Source: Flavobacterium lacisediminis
GTDB taxonomy: Bacteria; Bacteroidota; Bacteroidia; Flavobacteriales; Flavobacteriaceae
Direction of reading: 5' to 3'
DNA length: 64,000 bases
NCBI RefSeq assembly: GCF_025909975.1
Contig: NZ_JAPCIO010000003.1
Coordinates: 248,001-312,000 of the forward strand
Made by a program: the position numbers and the translations under genes. Shown here in pieces: positions 8,529 through 16,843 of the stretch; the first letter of the stretch is position 1, and every line of letters begins with the position of its first letter. Below the pieces are notes generated by a model that worked only from the letters and a program-made list of their open reading frames with translations, made no database searches and was not told the DNA's origin.

Positions 8529-9955
8529 TAGAATTGAAAATAAATAAAGTCCATTTGATTTTTAAAACTTCCCATAAAGAAAATTAACAACACTAAAAGC
8601 AAAGCACCAAAAGCAGAGATTTTAGGTAATTCTCTTTTTTTGATAACCCAAACTAATTCTTGCATAGATAAAATTCCGATAGCCAAAACACTTAAACCAA
8701 AAATCATCAAATTCGCATTAGTTTTATAGAATAAAGATAATCCTAAACTATTCAATTCCAACATATGAGCTAAATATTGAAAAGCATCAGCAATAGAATC
8801 CGCTCTAAAAAATACCCAACCAATACACACGACTAAGAAAGTAACTCCAATTTTAGCAAAATCGAGCCAACCATAGGATTTGGTAATCAAATGGCTTCTG
8901 TTTACATTAAATAGTAATAACGGCAAAAACATTAAGGCGTGAAATAAACCCCAAACCACATAAGTCCAATTGGCGCCATGCCAAAAACCACTTACCAAAA
9001 AGATAATCATAACGTTTCGAATTTGAAACCCTTGTGAACCTTTTGAACCGCCAAGCGGAATATAAATATAATCGCGAAACCATGTAGATAAAGAAATGTG
9101 CCAACGACGCCAAAATTCGGCAATATCACGCGAAAAGTAAGGGAACTTAAAATTCACCATTAAATCAAATCCAAAAAGTTTAGATAATCCTATAGCAATG
9201 TCTGAATATCCTGAAAAATCACCATAAATTTGGAAGGCGAAGAACACCATTCCAAAAAACAATTCGCCACTAGAATAAACTTCTGGATTTTCAAAAATCT
9301 TGTTTACAAAAAAAGCACAGTTATCCGCAACTACTACTTTTTTGAACATCCCCCAAATAATCAATTTGACACCATCCACCGCATTTTGATACTCAAATGT
9401 TCGGTTTTTATAAAACTGAGGTAATAAATGAGAAGCTCTTTCAATTGGACCCGCTACTAATTGTGGAAAAAAAGTTACGAAAGCGGCAAAATCGATAAAA
9501 CTTTTTGTAGGTTTCATTTCCTTTCGGTATACATCAATGGTGTAACTTAAGGTTTGGAACGTATAAAACGAAATTCCTACTGGAAGTATAACATTTAATG
9601 TACTGGCTTCCATTGTAATTCCAACACTTGACCAAGCTTCTATCCAACTTGCCACGAAAAAATTGTAATATTTAAAGAAACCTAACATCCCCAGATTCCC
9701 CACTAAACTAATTCCTAAAAGTAATTTTCGTTTTTTGGAAATGGATGTTTTTCCTAATTGTATAGCAATAAAATAATCTAAAAAAGTACTAGCGATAATT
9801 AAGGATAAAAAACGCCAATCCCACCAACCATAGAAAATATAACTAGCTACCAATAACAATACATTTTGTGCTCGTAATTGGTTTTTAAATACAAACCAAT
9901 ACAAGAAAAAAACAGTAGGCAGAAAAAGTAAAAATTCTATCGAGTTAAAAAGCAT
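8528..9955 (-). CDS. MBOAT family O-acyltransferase (AlgI/DltB-like), copy 1
   Basis: A 475-residue polytopic membrane protein of the membrane-bound O-acyltransferase family. The hallmark motifs are present: IYGDFSGYSDIAIG (about 243-256), FWRRWHISLSTWFRDYIYIP (281-300, His286) and VSGFWHGANW (321-330, His326, the likely catalytic histidine). Such proteins pass an acyl group, usually acetyl, across the inner membrane for esterification of a periplasmic polysaccharide. It is directly coupled to the SGNH protein at 7632. It aligns without gaps with the second MBOAT at 10837 over at least the first 330 residues, so the two are paralogues. Confidence 0.92.
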   Translation of the reverse strand: MLFNSIEFLLFLPTVFFLYWFVFKNQLRAQNVLLLVASYIFYGWWDWRFLSLIIASTFLDYFIAIQLGKTSISKKRKLLLGISLVGNLGMLGFFKYYNFFVASWIEAWSSVGITMEASTLNVILPVGISFYTFQTLSYTIDVYRKEMKPTKSFIDFAAFVTFFPQLVAGPIERASHLLPQFYKNRTFEYQNAVDGVKLIIWGMFKKVVVADNCAFFVNKIFENPEVYSSGELFFGMVFFAFQIYGDFSGYSDIAIGLSKLFGFDLMVNFKFPYFSRDIAEFWRRWHISLSTWFRDYIYIPLGGSKGSQGFQIRNVMIIFLVSGFWHGANWTYVVWGLFHALMFLPLLLFNVNRSHLITKSYGWLDFAKIGVTFLVVCIGWVFFRADSIADAFQYLAHMLELNSLGLSLFYKTNANLMIFGLSVLAIGILSMQELVWVIKKRELPKISAFGALLLVLLIFFMGSFKNQMDFIYFQF

Positions 9956-9958
9956 GTA

Positions 9959-10837
9959 CTATTTTTTAAATAAATCTTCAATAATTTTAGTGGTGTACAA
10001 CCTTGCTCCTTTATCATTTAAATGCCCGCAAGAGGAAAAGTATTCATCTCCCTCTACTACATGTTCGTACTCTTTGATTTCAGGATACAACGCTTTCACT
10101 TTTTTAAAATATTCCATTCCTTTTACATTCGAACACATAGGAGTCGTTACTGCTATCAAATTGATATTATTAGCATTACAAATTTGCTTAATTTCTTCGA
10201 AATAACGGTTACGTAAAGGCACTAAACTTTCAATATTGTTATTCATGTTGGCTTTAGGATTATATCCAAGCGGATAATACCCATTATTTGCCAAGGTATT
10301 GGTCGGTTCGTTTACCAAGGTTTTACACCAAGCTCTAAAACCTACTTTAGCATCAAATTGTATGTAACGATAAAACGGCACATAATACAATTCGGTAAAA
10401 TCGGGTTCGTTTTTAAAATGTTCTGCAATAGTATTCGATTGATGCATAAACGGCATGAAACGTCCAAAAGTACCATCATCGCGTTTTTCGTTGGACAGAT
10501 TTAAATCCGTTTCTACTATGACGTTTTTTATTTCCCAACCGCGCTCTATCATCAATTTTAGTATCAAAGAAGTTTCAAACAAATGGGCACCACTCATTCC
10601 GAAATTAAAGGTTTTCAACCCTTCTTTTTCAAACAATTCCGAAACAAAATGGTTATTCGCTCTTGAAGTTCCTAAAATAATAACATCATAGTTTTGAGGT
10701 TTCGAATTGACAACATTTTCTACTTTATTTCGAGTTTCCGATTGGGCAAAAACAGTGGTATAAATGAAATCTAATGCAAAAGCGGAGAGCAAAAGCACAA
10801 CTATTATTTTTCCGATAAAAACTAAAAACTGTTTCAT
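9959..10837 (-). CDS. SGNH-type membrane-anchored protein, copy 2, with altered catalytic Asp
   Basis: A 292-residue protein with an amino-terminal membrane anchor (about residues 4-25) and an SGNH-like extracytoplasmic domain. The nucleophile block is IILGTSRANNH with Ser58. The carboxy-terminal block reads SSCGHLNDKG with His272. The family normally has Asp-x-x-His; here the residue three before the histidine is Ser269, which occupies the position of Asp269 in the neighbouring copy. It could use another acid (Asp263 or Asp275 are nearby) or have changed activity. It is joined by a TAATG overlap to the MBOAT gene at 10837. It may act in O-acylation of the exported glycan or may recognise acyl-donor complexes without hydrolytic activity. 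Confidence 0.75.
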   Translation of the reverse strand: MKQFLVFIGKIIVVLLLSAFALDFIYTTVFAQSETRNKVENVVNSKPQNYDVIILGTSRANNHFVSELFEKEGLKTFNFGMSGAHLFETSLILKLMIERGWEIKNVIVETDLNLSNEKRDDGTFGRFMPFMHQSNTIAEHFKNEPDFTELYYVPFYRYIQFDAKVGFRAWCKTLVNEPTNTLANNGYYPLGYNPKANMNNNIESLVPLRNRYFEEIKQICNANNINLIAVTTPMCSNVKGMEYFKKVKALYPEIKEYEHVVEGDEYFSSCGHLNDKGARLYTTKIIEDLFKK

Positions 10838-12270
10838 TAGAATTGGAAATAAATAAATTCTTTATAATCGGAATACACGCCTAAAGCTAATAAAGCCATA
10901 ATCGCTAAGGTTACTTTTATCCAACTTGCTTTTCCTGATAAAGGCTCTACTTTAGTACGATTTAACCATTCAACAAATACAAAAATCATTACCAAAAATA
11001 GTAATTCAAAATTATAACGTTCGTTACTCAAATATTGCGAATCAAAATGGAAATCGGTCACCATTTTTTGGATATATCCGACAGCTTCAGTCATTGATTT
11101 TGCTCTAAAGAAAATCCACGCAATTGTAGTTAAAGCAAAAGTACCTAAAATATTCAAAATGGTTTTTACACTGCTTATATTCCAACCCATTTCAATTTCG
11201 CCCATATTGGAACGATTCTTATTTTGCAATAACAAAGGCAAGAAATAAATTGCATTCAATAAGCCCCAAATAATAAACGTCCAATTGGCTCCATGCCAGA
11301 ATCCGCTCACTAGGAAAATGATAAAAGTATTTCTCACTTTCATCCACATGCCACCTTGACTTCCGCCTAACGGAATGTACAAATAATCGCGAAACCATGA
11401 TGATAATGAGATATGCCAACGACGCCAAAATTCAGCAATATCTCTAGAAAAATAAGGATAGTTGAAATTCTTTAATAAATCGATTCCAAATAATTTAGAT
11501 GTTCCCAATGCAATATCAGAATACCCTGAAAAATCACCATAAATTTGGAAGGCAAAATAAACAGCTCCTAAAATTAATGATAAAGAATTCATGGATTCGT
11601 AATTATCAAAAACAGCATTGGCATAAGTGGCACAACTATCCGCAATAACCACTTTTTTGACCAATCCCCAAATAATTTGATAAACACCTTCTTTGGCTTT
11701 TTCAAAATTAAAATGGCGTTTGATTTTTACTTGTGGTAATAAATGGGTAGCTCTTTCAATAGGTCCAGCAACCAAAAGTGGAAAGTAACTTACAAATAAC
11801 GAATAATCGATAAAATTGCGTTCGGCGGTGATGCGTTTGTAATAAATATCAATTACATATGACAAGCCATGAAACGTATAAAAGGATATTCCAACAGGAA
11901 GTATTAATTTTAATAGAACAGGATTTGTTTGAAATCCAAAACCATGCAACAAATCGGCAAAAGATTGCGCAAAAAAATCGTAGTATTTAAATACACCTAA
12001 AAACCCTAAGTTAATCCCAATAGTTAACCACAACCAAAACTTTCGTTTTTTATCGGTCATGCTGTTTTCCATCATAATAGCACTGAAGTAATCAAGCAAA
12101 GTAGAAAACACCAATAAAAACAAAAAACGCCAATCCCAACACGAGTAAAAATAATAACTCGCTACAATCAATACCGCATTTTGAGTAGTTTTATTTTTAT
12201 TAAATACTACCCAATACAGTAAAAATACAATAGGCAAAAAAAGGGCAAAGGATAAAGAGTTGAAAAACAT
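10837..12270 (-). CDS. MBOAT family O-acyltransferase (AlgI/DltB-like), copy 2
   Basis: A 477-residue polytopic membrane protein. Its motifs are IYGDFSGYSDIALG, FWRRWHISLSSWFRDYLYIP (His286) and VSGFWHGANW (His326), at the same residue numbers as in copy 1. This gap-free correspondence shows a recent or strongly constrained duplication. It should export an acyl group for the SGNH partner at 9959, whose start overlaps its stop by one base. Its own ATG follows the neuC stop immediately, so neuC, MBOAT, SGNH, MBOAT and SGNH are probably one transcript. The link to neuC suggests, but does not prove, that sialic acid is the acyl acceptor. Confidence 0.91.
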   Translation of the reverse strand: MFFNSLSFALFLPIVFLLYWVVFNKNKTTQNAVLIVASYYFYSCWDWRFLFLLVFSTLLDYFSAIMMENSMTDKKRKFWLWLTIGINLGFLGVFKYYDFFAQSFADLLHGFGFQTNPVLLKLILPVGISFYTFHGLSYVIDIYYKRITAERNFIDYSLFVSYFPLLVAGPIERATHLLPQVKIKRHFNFEKAKEGVYQIIWGLVKKVVIADSCATYANAVFDNYESMNSLSLILGAVYFAFQIYGDFSGYSDIALGTSKLFGIDLLKNFNYPYFSRDIAEFWRRWHISLSSWFRDYLYIPLGGSQGGMWMKVRNTFIIFLVSGFWHGANWTFIIWGLLNAIYFLPLLLQNKNRSNMGEIEMGWNISSVKTILNILGTFALTTIAWIFFRAKSMTEAVGYIQKMVTDFHFDSQYLSNERYNFELLFLVMIFVFVEWLNRTKVEPLSGKASWIKVTLAIMALLALGVYSDYKEFIYFQF

Positions 12271-13395
12271 TTAACTATCTCTAAATTGTTTTTGATGATT
12301 TAATTGCCAAATATCCTCATTTAATAGGGATTTCAAAAATAATTCGGCGCTATTTCCTTTTCCGAAATCGCTTTCTGTTGGTTGTATTTTATGAGTATCT
12401 ATAACATTCAGAGCATTAGAAATACTTACCGATGTATAATCTACATTGATTATGTCGGCGTGAAGTGCCCTATTTTGTTGACGTGTTCCAATATTGATAA
12501 TCGGTAACCCATAATAAGGAGCTTCTCTAATACCTGCACTACTATTACCAATAATGAATTGTGATTTTTTTAATAAGGTTAAAAAATATTCAAATCGCAA
12601 AGAAGGAAAAATACGGAATCGAGGATTGTCTTTTAATTTCTGATACGCTTTTAATATGGTTTGACTTCCTAAATCGTTATTGGGATACACTACCACATAA
12701 TTATGATAATCTGCTAATAAAGCATCTACAAAATTATCCGCATATTCCTGCATAAATTTTGCTTCTGTAGTTACTGGATGGAACATCGCAACCGCATAAG
12801 TATCAAATGCAATTTCATAATACTGTTTTGCTGTTTCTAAATTGGGCAGTGTATCAGAAAACATGATATCTACATCAGGAGAACCGATTGTAAAAATGGC
12901 ATTTTCTAATTCTCCCATTTGAATCAAACGTTTTTTGGCTTGTTTGTTAGAAACAAAGTGCACGTGACTCATTTTACTGGTAGAATGACGAATCAACTCA
13001 TCAATGGTTCCAGAGACTTCTCCACCTTCAATATGGGCTACTAAAATATTATTCAAACTTCCAACAATAGCTCCTGCTAACGCTTCTACCCTATCGCCAT
13101 GAATGACAATCATATCAGGGTCACACGATTTTACATAAGTAGAAAGTCCTTCGATGGTCTTAGCTAAAGTCAAATCCATTGTGGTTTCGTGGGTGTGATT
13201 TTCAAACGTGTGAATATTAGAAAAGCCACATCTCTCCACTTCTAACAAGGTATAACCATATTCCTTTTGCAAGTGCATACCCGTAACAAAAATAAAAGGT
13301 TCAAATTCGGGATGTACTTCCAAAATTTGAATCAAGGATTTTATTTTACCAAAATCGGCACGCGTACCGGTAAGAAATAGGATTTTTTTGGACAT
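12271..13395 (-). CDS. neuC: UDP-N-acetylglucosamine 2-epimerase, hydrolysing (NeuC)
   Basis: A 374-residue GT-B-fold enzyme that releases UDP from UDP-GlcNAc and yields N-acetylmannosamine, the first step of sialic acid synthesis. It begins KKILFLTGTRADFGKIKSL. It carries IVIHGDRVEALAGA with the family's HGDR element, LVAHIEGGEVSGTIDELIRH, and FIIGNSSAGIREAP near the carboxy terminus, all characteristic of hydrolysing 2-epimerases. Length matches the family. A legionaminic-type homologue (LegG) acting on a diamino sugar is the main alternative, but the adjacent NeuB resembles the true sialate synthase. A -7 promoter element lies just upstream at 13418-13425. The gene heads the transcript with the acylation genes. 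Confidence 0.88.
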   Translation of the reverse strand: MSKKILFLTGTRADFGKIKSLIQILEVHPEFEPFIFVTGMHLQKEYGYTLLEVERCGFSNIHTFENHTHETTMDLTLAKTIEGLSTYVKSCDPDMIVIHGDRVEALAGAIVGSLNNILVAHIEGGEVSGTIDELIRHSTSKMSHVHFVSNKQAKKRLIQMGELENAIFTIGSPDVDIMFSDTLPNLETAKQYYEIAFDTYAVAMFHPVTTEAKFMQEYADNFVDALLADYHNYVVVYPNNDLGSQTILKAYQKLKDNPRFRIFPSLRFEYFLTLLKKSQFIIGNSSAGIREAPYYGLPIINIGTRQQNRALHADIINVDYTSVSISNALNVIDTHKIQPTESDFGKGNSAELFLKSLLNEDIWQLNHQKQFRDS

Positions 13396-13417
13396 TTTGT
13401 AAATGGCTATTGCGTTG

Positions 13418-13425
13418 CAAATATA
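13418..13425 (-). promoter_or_regulatory. Candidate -7 promoter element upstream of neuC
   Basis: Read on the minus strand, the sequence is TATATTTG followed by C, a full match to the Bacteroidota housekeeping -7 consensus TAnnTTTG. It ends about 22 bases before the neuC ATG, implying a short leader. No TTG was found at the expected upstream distance, so this rests on the -7 element alone. Confidence 0.45.
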
Positions 13426-13434
13426 GTTATTTTT

Positions 13435-13473
13435 ACAAGACCTGATACGTTTTAAAAACCTGTCAGGTCTTGT
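13435..13473. repeat. Imperfect palindrome between neuB and neuC
   Basis: An inverted repeat with perfect 11-base outer arms (ACAAGACCTGA at 13435-13445, TCAGGTCTTGT at 13463-13473) and a partly matching inner part around a T-rich/A-rich centre. Neither strand shows a clean uridine run after the stem, so it is not a standard intrinsic terminator. Similar AACCTGTCAGGTCTTG palindromes are, from memory, dispersed in Flavobacterium genomes. It lies in the only sizeable gap of the sialic acid cluster, between the neuB stop and the neuC promoter. Confidence 0.7.
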
Positions 13474-13485
13474 AATTATATGTAA

Positions 13486-14526
13486 TTACTCAAAATCACC
13501 AAAATCCAATTGCTCATCATTAGCAATATCTCTTGTTGCTTTTTTACCTAATAACGAATCAAAATGTTCTGCTAAGATTTTACCAGTACCTGGTCGCTTT
13601 ACCCAAATGTTTTCTTTTGTTAACATTTCTCCTTTTTGGATAGAGGCAATGGAACAAACCGTTGCAAAAGCGAAATCAATTGTAACTTGTTCTTCGTCTG
13701 CTGGTTTTTTTGTTCCGCCACGCATTTGCGCCATTTCGGCACTATTGATGATTAATTCTTTACACGCTTGTTCATCCATACTACATACAATGTCTGGACC
13801 TGTTCGGTTCATGTGATCAGTAAAATGGCGTTCTAAAATGGCTGCTCCTAAAGCTACTGCTCCTAAACATGCGTTATTATTTAGGGTGTGATCAGATAAT
13901 CCAAAAACTTTATCAGGGAACGCTTGATGCATTTCCATCATGGCACCAAATCGTACTAAATGAATTGGGGTTGGGTATAAATTGGTAGTATGTAATAAGG
14001 CAACTGGAATATTGTGTTTATCAAAAATAGCTACTGCTTTTTGAATACTATCTATAGTATTCATTCCGGTACTCAAAATAACAGGTTTCCCAAAAGAAGC
14101 AATATGCTCTAATAACGGATAATTATTACATTCACCCGAACCAATTTTATAGGCCGGAATATCAAATTTTTTCAAACGTTCAGCAGCAGCACGGGAAAAA
14201 GGAGTTGAGATAAAAATCATGCCTTTGCTTTCGACATAATTTTTCAATTCTAGTTCCTCTTCTTCGTTTAAAGCACAACGTTCCATAATTTCATAAATAG
14301 ACACGTCGGCATTTCCTGGAATGACTTTTTTAGCAGCGCCACTCATTTCGTCAGCTACGATATGGGTTTGGTGTTTCACTACCTCAACACCTGCTCTATG
14401 AGCTGCATCTACCATTTCTTTGGCTACTTGAAGTGAACCTTCATGATTAATACCGATTTCGGCAATAACTAATGGTGGAAAATCGGGTCCTATTTTTCTT
14501 CCTGCTATTTCTATGTAGGGATTCAT
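13486..14526 (-). CDS. neuB: N-acetylneuraminate synthase (NeuB)
   Basis: A 346-residue enzyme that condenses phosphoenolpyruvate with N-acetylmannosamine to form N-acetylneuraminic acid. The TIM-barrel domain (about residues 1-280) has [56 protein letters not shown] and LSDHT; a SAF antifreeze-like domain (about 285-346) closes the protein with [11 protein letters not shown] and LGKKATRDI. The [16 protein letters not shown] and GPDIVCSMD blocks agree closely with what I remember of Campylobacter jejuni NeuB1, the true sialate synthase, rather than with the legionaminate or pseudaminate synthases. It lies between neuA and neuC; the palindrome at 13435 separates it from neuC. Confidence 0.9.
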   Translation of the reverse strand: MNPYIEIAGRKIGPDFPPLVIAEIGINHEGSLQVAKEMVDAAHRAGVEVVKHQTHIVADEMSGAAKKVIPGNADVSIYEIMERCALNEEEELELKNYVESKGMIFISTPFSRAAAERLKKFDIPAYKIGSGECNNYPLLEHIASFGKPVILSTGMNTIDSIQKAVAIFDKHNIPVALLHTTNLYPTPIHLVRFGAMMEMHQAFPDKVFGLSDHTLNNNACLGAVALGAAILERHFTDHMNRTGPDIVCSMDEQACKELIINSAEMAQMRGGTKKPADEEQVTIDFAFATVCSIASIQKGEMLTKENIWVKRPGTGKILAEHFDSLLGKKATRDIANDEQLDFGDFE

Positions 14527-14551
14527 ATATTTAGTGATTAGTGAATAGTAA

Positions 14552-15217
14552 TTAGTGTATAGTTTTATTTAAAAGAAATTCTGCGTAACCAAAATCTTCT
14601 TGTGTATCGATATCTACATTAGCAAAAGGATGATTCACTTCTAATGGAAAAGCATCTTTTGTAATGATTTCATTATTTAATATTACAGATGCTTTTGTAA
14701 TGTAAAGCAACCCATTTTCATAATACAAAGGTTCTAAATCTTGACTGCGTTGCCCTACTTCATAATTGTAAGGAATGAATTTATGGTTTGTAATTTTTCC
14801 TAATTTATGATGACTTCGTGAAACGGTAAACAAACTATCTACTTGTTTTTCTTGAAAAATCGTAAAAGCTTCTTGTAATAGATTTTTTGGTCTCAGTGGA
14901 TTGGTAGCTTGCAACAGTATTACATTTTCAACTGCTCCATGAATTGATTCTAAAACATGCTTTAAAGCTGAAACAGTGGGTTCCAAATCTCCTGAAATTT
15001 CTTGAGGTCTATCAATTACTACAGCACCATATTGCAAAGCTATTTCTTTTATAGCCACGTCATCGGTAGAAACATAAATCACATCGATAAAATCATACTG
15101 TTTAGCATATAAAATACTGTGTGCCAACAAAGGAATTTCTCCCAATAGTTTTATGTTTTTTCCAGGTAAACGTTTAGAACCTCCTCGTGCTGGGATGATG
15201 GCTATGGATTTACTCAT
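14552..15217 (-). CDS. neuA: Acylneuraminate cytidylyltransferase (NeuA)
   Basis: A 221-residue nucleotidyltransferase that activates sialic acid with CTP to CMP-sialate. It opens [18 protein letters not shown] (residues 4-21), the CMP-sialate synthetase nucleotide-binding loop. It continues with [18 protein letters not shown] and [16 protein letters not shown] near the end; the last carries the metal-binding aspartates. The length fits the short single-domain bacterial form without an esterase extension. It precedes neuB by 25 bases and overlaps the acyltransferase at 15210 by 8 bases. A CMP-legionaminate activity is possible but less likely given the NeuB type. Confidence 0.88.
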   Translation of the reverse strand: MSKSIAIIPARGGSKRLPGKNIKLLGEIPLLAHSILYAKQYDFIDVIYVSTDDVAIKEIALQYGAVVIDRPQEISGDLEPTVSALKHVLESIHGAVENVILLQATNPLRPKNLLQEAFTIFQEKQVDSLFTVSRSHHKLGKITNHKFIPYNYEVGQRSQDLEPLYYENGLLYITKASVILNNEIITKDAFPLEVNHPFANVDIDTQEDFGYAEFLLNKTIH

Positions 15218-15842
15218 AAATACTATGTCTGTTTGAAAAATCTTTAAAAAATAAAGGTTTTATTTTTTCTATTTCCAATTCTGATTTATTCCACCATTGT
15301 AATGTTTCTATCTCTTGAATAATGGTATCAGAAAAACGTTTACGAATTTCTTTAGCTGGAACTCCTGCAACAATACTATAAGGCGCAACATCTTTTGTAA
15401 TTACACTTCCTGCTGCTAAAATTGCTCCATTCCCAATAGTTACATTCCCAACAACAATAACACCATGCCCTATCCAAACATCATGTCCTATCATAATATT
15501 ATTTTCTTCTTTTAACTGCTTTAATTCACCTTTAAATAAATTTTGATTGATGTAAGTAGTCATATATGATATAGGATGATTTGTTGCATGCAATGCTACA
15601 TCAACACCTAACTGACAATATTTTCCTATAGAAATAGTGCCTCCTAAAAGATTTCTATAACCTAAAGTGGTTGCATAACCTATTTTGATATTACCCGAAA
15701 AATTACAACCATCAGGCACAGCATTTTTTCCTTCAAAAGTTACATTTTGAATTCCTTTTGAAAAACCTGAAAGAATAACTTTATCAGTTTTTTTAATTGA
15801 ATTTAAAAAAAAATAAAGAATTTTTTTAACAAATAAACGCAT
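15210..15842 (-). CDS. CatB-like hexapeptide-repeat O-acetyltransferase
   Basis: A 210-residue left-handed beta-helix acetyltransferase of the xenobiotic acyltransferase type. It has IGKYCQLGVDVALHATNHPI, then NNIMIGHDVWIGHGVIVVGN, and AAGSVITKDVAPYSIVAGVP. The histidine in HATNHP is the likely catalytic base. I chose the ATG at 15840-15842; a TTG six codons upstream would overlap the preceding gene. It overlaps neuA by 8 bases, so it may acetylate sialic acid, its precursor or another sugar of the repeat unit. No membrane segment is convincing, so it should act in the cytoplasm with acetyl-CoA. Confidence 0.82.
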   Translation of the reverse strand: MRLFVKKILYFFLNSIKKTDKVILSGFSKGIQNVTFEGKNAVPDGCNFSGNIKIGYATTLGYRNLLGGTISIGKYCQLGVDVALHATNHPISYMTTYINQNLFKGELKQLKEENNIMIGHDVWIGHGVIVVGNVTIGNGAILAAGSVITKDVAPYSIVAGVPAKEIRKRFSDTIIQEIETLQWWNKSELEIEKIKPLFFKDFSNRHSIYE

Positions 15843-15849
15843 AGTTTCA

Positions 15850-16842
15850 TTATTTAACAAAAAACTTTTTTAGCAATGAGGCAACTTTAGATTTAAAAAA
15901 ATATGGTATAAAATCAACTAATTTCTTTTTATTCTTAATATTTATGTCGTGAAATGAAAATTCAGACTCTTTAAAATTTAAAATTGTTTTTAATTTTGTC
16001 TCAGCCCATTCCTTCTCTAAAATATTGCCCATATGCCAAACATATGCTTTAGGAGAAGATAATCTCCATAAGCCTGATTTGTCAAAAGGAATATCTAAAT
16101 AAATTGCTTCTGTACCTCCTGAAGCACCTATATATGTTTTTTCTTTTGGCACATACTTTAATGTTGGTGATTTTCGAATTGTACAACAAAAATGACCTGC
16201 TCCAATAATATAATTTTCATCACTTTTAACGCATAAGATTTTATCTTCAAACATTTTATTTGTAAATACTAAATCCCTCCCTATACTTCTATGAAAATGC
16301 TCCAAATCTTCGAATGAACATACTTCATTTACTTGTTTTTTATTAAAAATAACTTGCCAAAAATTAGAAACAATAGTAGCGTCGGCATGAGAATAATTAT
16401 TTGGCGTTGGATTCATAGAGACAAAACCTGCCTGGGGTATATTTTTAAACATTTGAAAGGTTTGAAAAAGCCATCCTTTATCAAAAAAAACATCCGCATC
16501 AGAATATGTAATAAATTCTTCAAAACTTGCTCTTGTTTCAGTTATGATAGCATTCATTTTCCCAACATTATCTTTGTTAAAAATTACCCTATCGATTTTA
16601 CCTTTAAAATATAAGTCATTCAAATAATTATTTACTTCCTCCGAACATCCATTTGAAATTAATGAAATTACTGTATCTTTATTTATTGTCGACAATAGAG
16701 ATTCAATACAAACTTTTAAAACATTAAAAGAATCTTTAAAATAACCTTCATTATTAGGTATATATATAGGAATTATAACCCTATGTGAAGCTTCATTTAT
16801 ATTTATAATCTTATTTGAATTTGGATTAAAACCTATTCGCAT
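15850..16842 (-). CDS. Glycosyltransferase family 2
   Basis: A 330-residue GT-A glycosyltransferase. After an unusual 20-residue leader it shows VIIPIYIPNNEG, then SLISNGCSEEV and FNKDNVGKMNAI, and the metal-binding YSDADVFFDKGW (D-x-D) around residue 118. Later IGAGHFCCTIR and a Trp/His-rich YVWHMGN follow. The organisation is that of GT2 enzymes with the GTA fold; the GTA centre is recognisable but the amino-terminal part is more divergent than in neighbouring GT2 genes. It lies between the CatB-like acetyltransferase and the CapD-like dehydratase. Confidence 0.82.
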   Translation of the reverse strand: MRIGFNPNSNKIININEASHRVIIPIYIPNNEGYFKDSFNVLKVCIESLLSTINKDTVISLISNGCSEEVNNYLNDLYFKGKIDRVIFNKDNVGKMNAIITETRASFEEFITYSDADVFFDKGWLFQTFQMFKNIPQAGFVSMNPTPNNYSHADATIVSNFWQVIFNKKQVNEVCSFEDLEHFHRSIGRDLVFTNKMFEDKILCVKSDENYIIGAGHFCCTIRKSPTLKYVPKEKTYIGASGGTEAIYLDIPFDKSGLWRLSSPKAYVWHMGNILEKEWAETKLKTILNFKESEFSFHDINIKNKKKLVDFIPYFFKSKVASLLKKFFVK

Positions 16843-16843
16843 T

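Noticed and set aside
13435-13473. Intrinsic terminator of neuB
   Set aside because: The stem is strong enough, but on the minus strand it is followed by A-rich rather than T-rich sequence.
12271-15217. Legionaminic acid instead of N-acetylneuraminic acid
   Set aside because: Considered because of the aminotransferase, NeuD-like and dehydratase genes in the locus. The NeuB blocks match the sialate synthase type better, so legionaminate is kept only as an alternative.
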